64,000 nucleotides of DNA, taken from Theobroma cacao (lineage: Eukaryota; Streptophyta; Magnoliopsida; Malvales; Malvaceae). The notes under the pieces were generated by a model that was not told the DNA's origin, made no database searches, and saw nothing but the letters and a program-made list of their open reading frames with translations. The stretch is from the NCBI RefSeq assembly GCF_000208745.1, contig NC_030854.1, forward strand, positions 7,110,703-7,174,702, written 5' to 3'. Shown in pieces: positions 61,908-64,000 of the stretch (position 1 is the stretch's first letter; each line of letters opens with the position of its first letter). The translations under genes were made by a program, and so were the position numbers.

Positions 61908-64000
61908 TGCTATCAAGCCTGGCTCTACAATATGTTTATTATGTCATTCCTACATAAGAACGCGTGTTTGCTTACTTGGGTACCTCGAAAATCGTTAAAG
62001 GACGACAATATACCAAATGGTACAATTAAGTTGAATTAAGCCTCGAACTAGTCCAAATAGAGATTTTAAGATGAAATTGAGACTTTTAAAACCCCAAAAT
62101 GACTTAAAATGATGATTTGGAGTTCGAAGACCGACTTGGAGTCAAATTGAAATTTTCATGACCTAAGGGTAAAATGGTCATTTTGCCACCCGAGGTTAAG
62201 ATGTGAGTGTTGGATGAAATTTTTCACTAAGATTGATCATTTGGAGTATAATTTGAGTTTGAGAAGTGAAGAATTTTAATTTCGGCATTTTTTCGAGGAT
62301 AAAGGCAAAATAGACGTTTTGCCACCTTAGGGGAAAAATTGTAATTTTACACCACCCAACACTTGTCATGCCCAAGGATTTCAGCCATTAGAATTTTATA
62401 TCATGGATAATTGAAGGATTTTATGTGGTGGTGGAAGAAAGCTTAGTTATTAAGTTTTTAAACATGGACCAATAACATGGTGACAAGTGTCAAGCTAGGA
62501 TTATTTTATTATTTGGCTTCAAAAATCAGCCCATAACCCTCGCAACTCATTTATCTTGGTTGGCCAAAGAGAAAAAAGGAAGAACAAAAACCCTAGAGAG
62601 AAAAATTCAAAGGGAAATTGTTGATTTTCAAGGAATCAAGCCATTAAAGGTAAAATTTCTTAATTCTAGCTTGTGATCTACCTTCCCTATGAATTATTTT
62701 GCATTTGCCATGGTTGAATCACAAGATATCATGAAGGATAGTGTGCTGATCGAACCTTAGGAGAGATAATTTGATGATGAATTTAGTTAGAAAACATGTT
62801 ATTCTAGTGTTTTTAGTTGTTTGGTGATGTGTAGTATGAAAAGCAAGCAAGAAAAATTCATGTTCTTACATCACCTTCATTGGCCGAATATTCCATGTGG
62901 AATGTTGATGATGAATTTGATTGAATTTCAAGTGATTTGATAAGAAATGAATTATTTATAGTGTGAGAATCAAGCATGAAAATTATATTGTTAGTGCACT
63001 CACCATAGTCAAATTTTTCAAGGGAAAGTGTGAGGATGATTTTGCCACATTTCAAGTTATTTAAATTGTGTTTAATGATTTGGAGTATTAGGAGAGAAAT
63101 GGAATTGTTTGGAGTTTAATTGGACATATTGGCCAATTAATCGGGTGATAGATCGAATTAGGCCAATACCATTTTATTTAGGTACATAATTGAATTTCTA
63201 TTGAACACCGTATTTAGATAGTTACCCAAGTATTTCACATCCCATTTCATGCATTAGTATAAAGCCTGAATTGGTTTTACAATGATTTAGCACAAATGTA
63301 GCAAATTGCTTATTGTGCATTATGTCTAGGTGGTGAGCATTCTGGCAAGAGTAAAGAGGTAGTATCCGAGGATCAAGAATCAAAGTATCCCGAATTCGAT
63401 TCCCATTACAGTGAATAACCTTATTATCGTCTTAATTGTCTAAAGTATGTTTTTATCCGATTTTGTAATTTTATGGAAAATGTGTTTAAATGAAATGATT
63501 TTATAAATTGTTTTGAAATTTAAAGATGACTTGGAAATGGAGTAATTGGAGACTACTTGTTGTATTATAAATTCTGTTTTGAATTGAATGGCCTATGATA
63601 ATGTGGGCATGAATGGCTGGATGGGTATTTGTGTTGAAAATGTATAAACTGTTGTTTTCCTTGATAGGTTGGATAAAGATAAAATTGCCATGTCATGCTG
63701 TTGAATTTTATTGAATTGGTGGGTTATAGATTGGTCACTGCAGTGGAGGGTTCTGTGGACCAGCCTATTAGAGGGGCACGAAATTCGGGTATATTCTTAC
63801 CTCGATCGGAGAGGCGCGTAGGGTAACTCTTGAGGTAAAACTTTAGAGTTCACTTCACGCTGAACCACCACGTGAGGGTGAACTCAACCAACGCCAAGGA
63901 ATGGCTATGTTTTCAAAATAAAAATATGAGTTATGCGTACATGACTTTTTAACAGCCTTGGCGGATTCGGTTGGGATAGCCCCAAGCCAAGGTATCTCTG
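61908..64000 (+). repeat. 3' LTR of element H (partial)
   Basis: Starts TGCTATCAAGCCTGG after the PPT and aligns with 55368 onward to the window end (about 2.1 kb of an expected 2.9 kb). There are several differences per 100 bases in places, so the element is not brand new. One insertion in this copy (TTCCATGTGGAATGTTGATGATG, near 62890) is also seen as TTCCTTATAGTATGTTGATGGTGG in LTR G, so the 5' LTR has lost it. Confidence 0.9.

Larger units (their letters stand above)
55368..64000 (+). mobile_element. LTR element H, gag-only (TR-GAG-like), 3' LTR runs off the window
   Basis: 5' LTR 55368-58296, degenerate tRNA-iMet PBS (58304-58315), short gag ORF (58478-59053), 2.8 kb without recognisable pol, PPT (AAAGGGGG, 61897-61904) and 3' LTR from 61908. 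The internal region is only about 3.6 kb against LTRs of 2.9 kb. The large LTR and gag type suggest a Tekay/Del-like chromovirus ancestor. Expected end near 64836. Confidence 0.9.

Overview
This window is AT-rich plant nuclear DNA, most likely from a eudicot. The evidence is plant-type LTR retrotransposons (Ty1/copia, chromovirus-like Ty3/gypsy, Athila/Tat-like), a plant LINE with apurinic-endonuclease, RT, zf-RVT and RNase H segments, a tRNA-derived SINE, and one intron-containing plant SDR gene. The style of the gag and LINE proteins reminds me of Malvaceae (cacao/cotton group), but that is only an impression. I see no bacterial operon, rRNA, tRNA gene or CRISPR.

Layout. 1-134: end of a minus-strand LTR cut into a LINE-type ORF with an RRM domain (135-903, minus, frameshifted). 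904-3830: AT-rich, no gene seen. 3830-13371: a decayed minus-strand chromovirus (RT, RNase H, integrase, chromodomain tail, probable 3' LTR), split by three independent solo LTRs with 5-bp target-site duplications (TSDs): 4616-8112 (ATTCG), 8821-10268 (CCTCA) and 11168-12510 (AAATT). 13372-~15060: truncated plus-strand LTR. 15357-16547: the only intact host gene, a two-exon NAD(P)-dependent short-chain dehydrogenase/reductase of 268 aa. 16548-18100: intergenic.

~18100-33360: a minus-strand Ty1/copia element whose body is split by a solo LTR (18981-21591, TSD AAAAT, with an 828-base N gap) and by an internally deleted Athila-like element (23761-31153, TSD AATAA). 34470-36040: minus-strand Ty3/gypsy gag plus 5' LTR. 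36041-49251: a plus-strand LINE carrying a 100-bp SINE (38255-38354) and a large minus-strand solo LTR (about 40683-49134), which itself holds two further solo LTRs (41064-~44302 plus; 45389-47928 minus, TSD CATAT).

From 49252 to the end the order is a copia 5' end (49252-50829), a minus LTR (50830-53007), another minus LTR (53008-55367), and a plus-strand element with 2.9-kb LTRs (55368 to beyond 64000) that keeps a primer binding site (PBS), a shortened gag and a polypurine tract (PPT) but shows no pol. The right-hand halves of these layers should lie past base 64000, so the right side reads as five nested insertions cut by the window edge.

The genes do not form a pathway. The biology is a retrotransposon graveyard with many solo LTRs around one SDR gene. 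The most unusual signals are two sets of short palindromes (ATGTATCGATACAT and CTCGCTGCAGCGAG) repeated inside different LTR families. I found no convincing new biochemical system.
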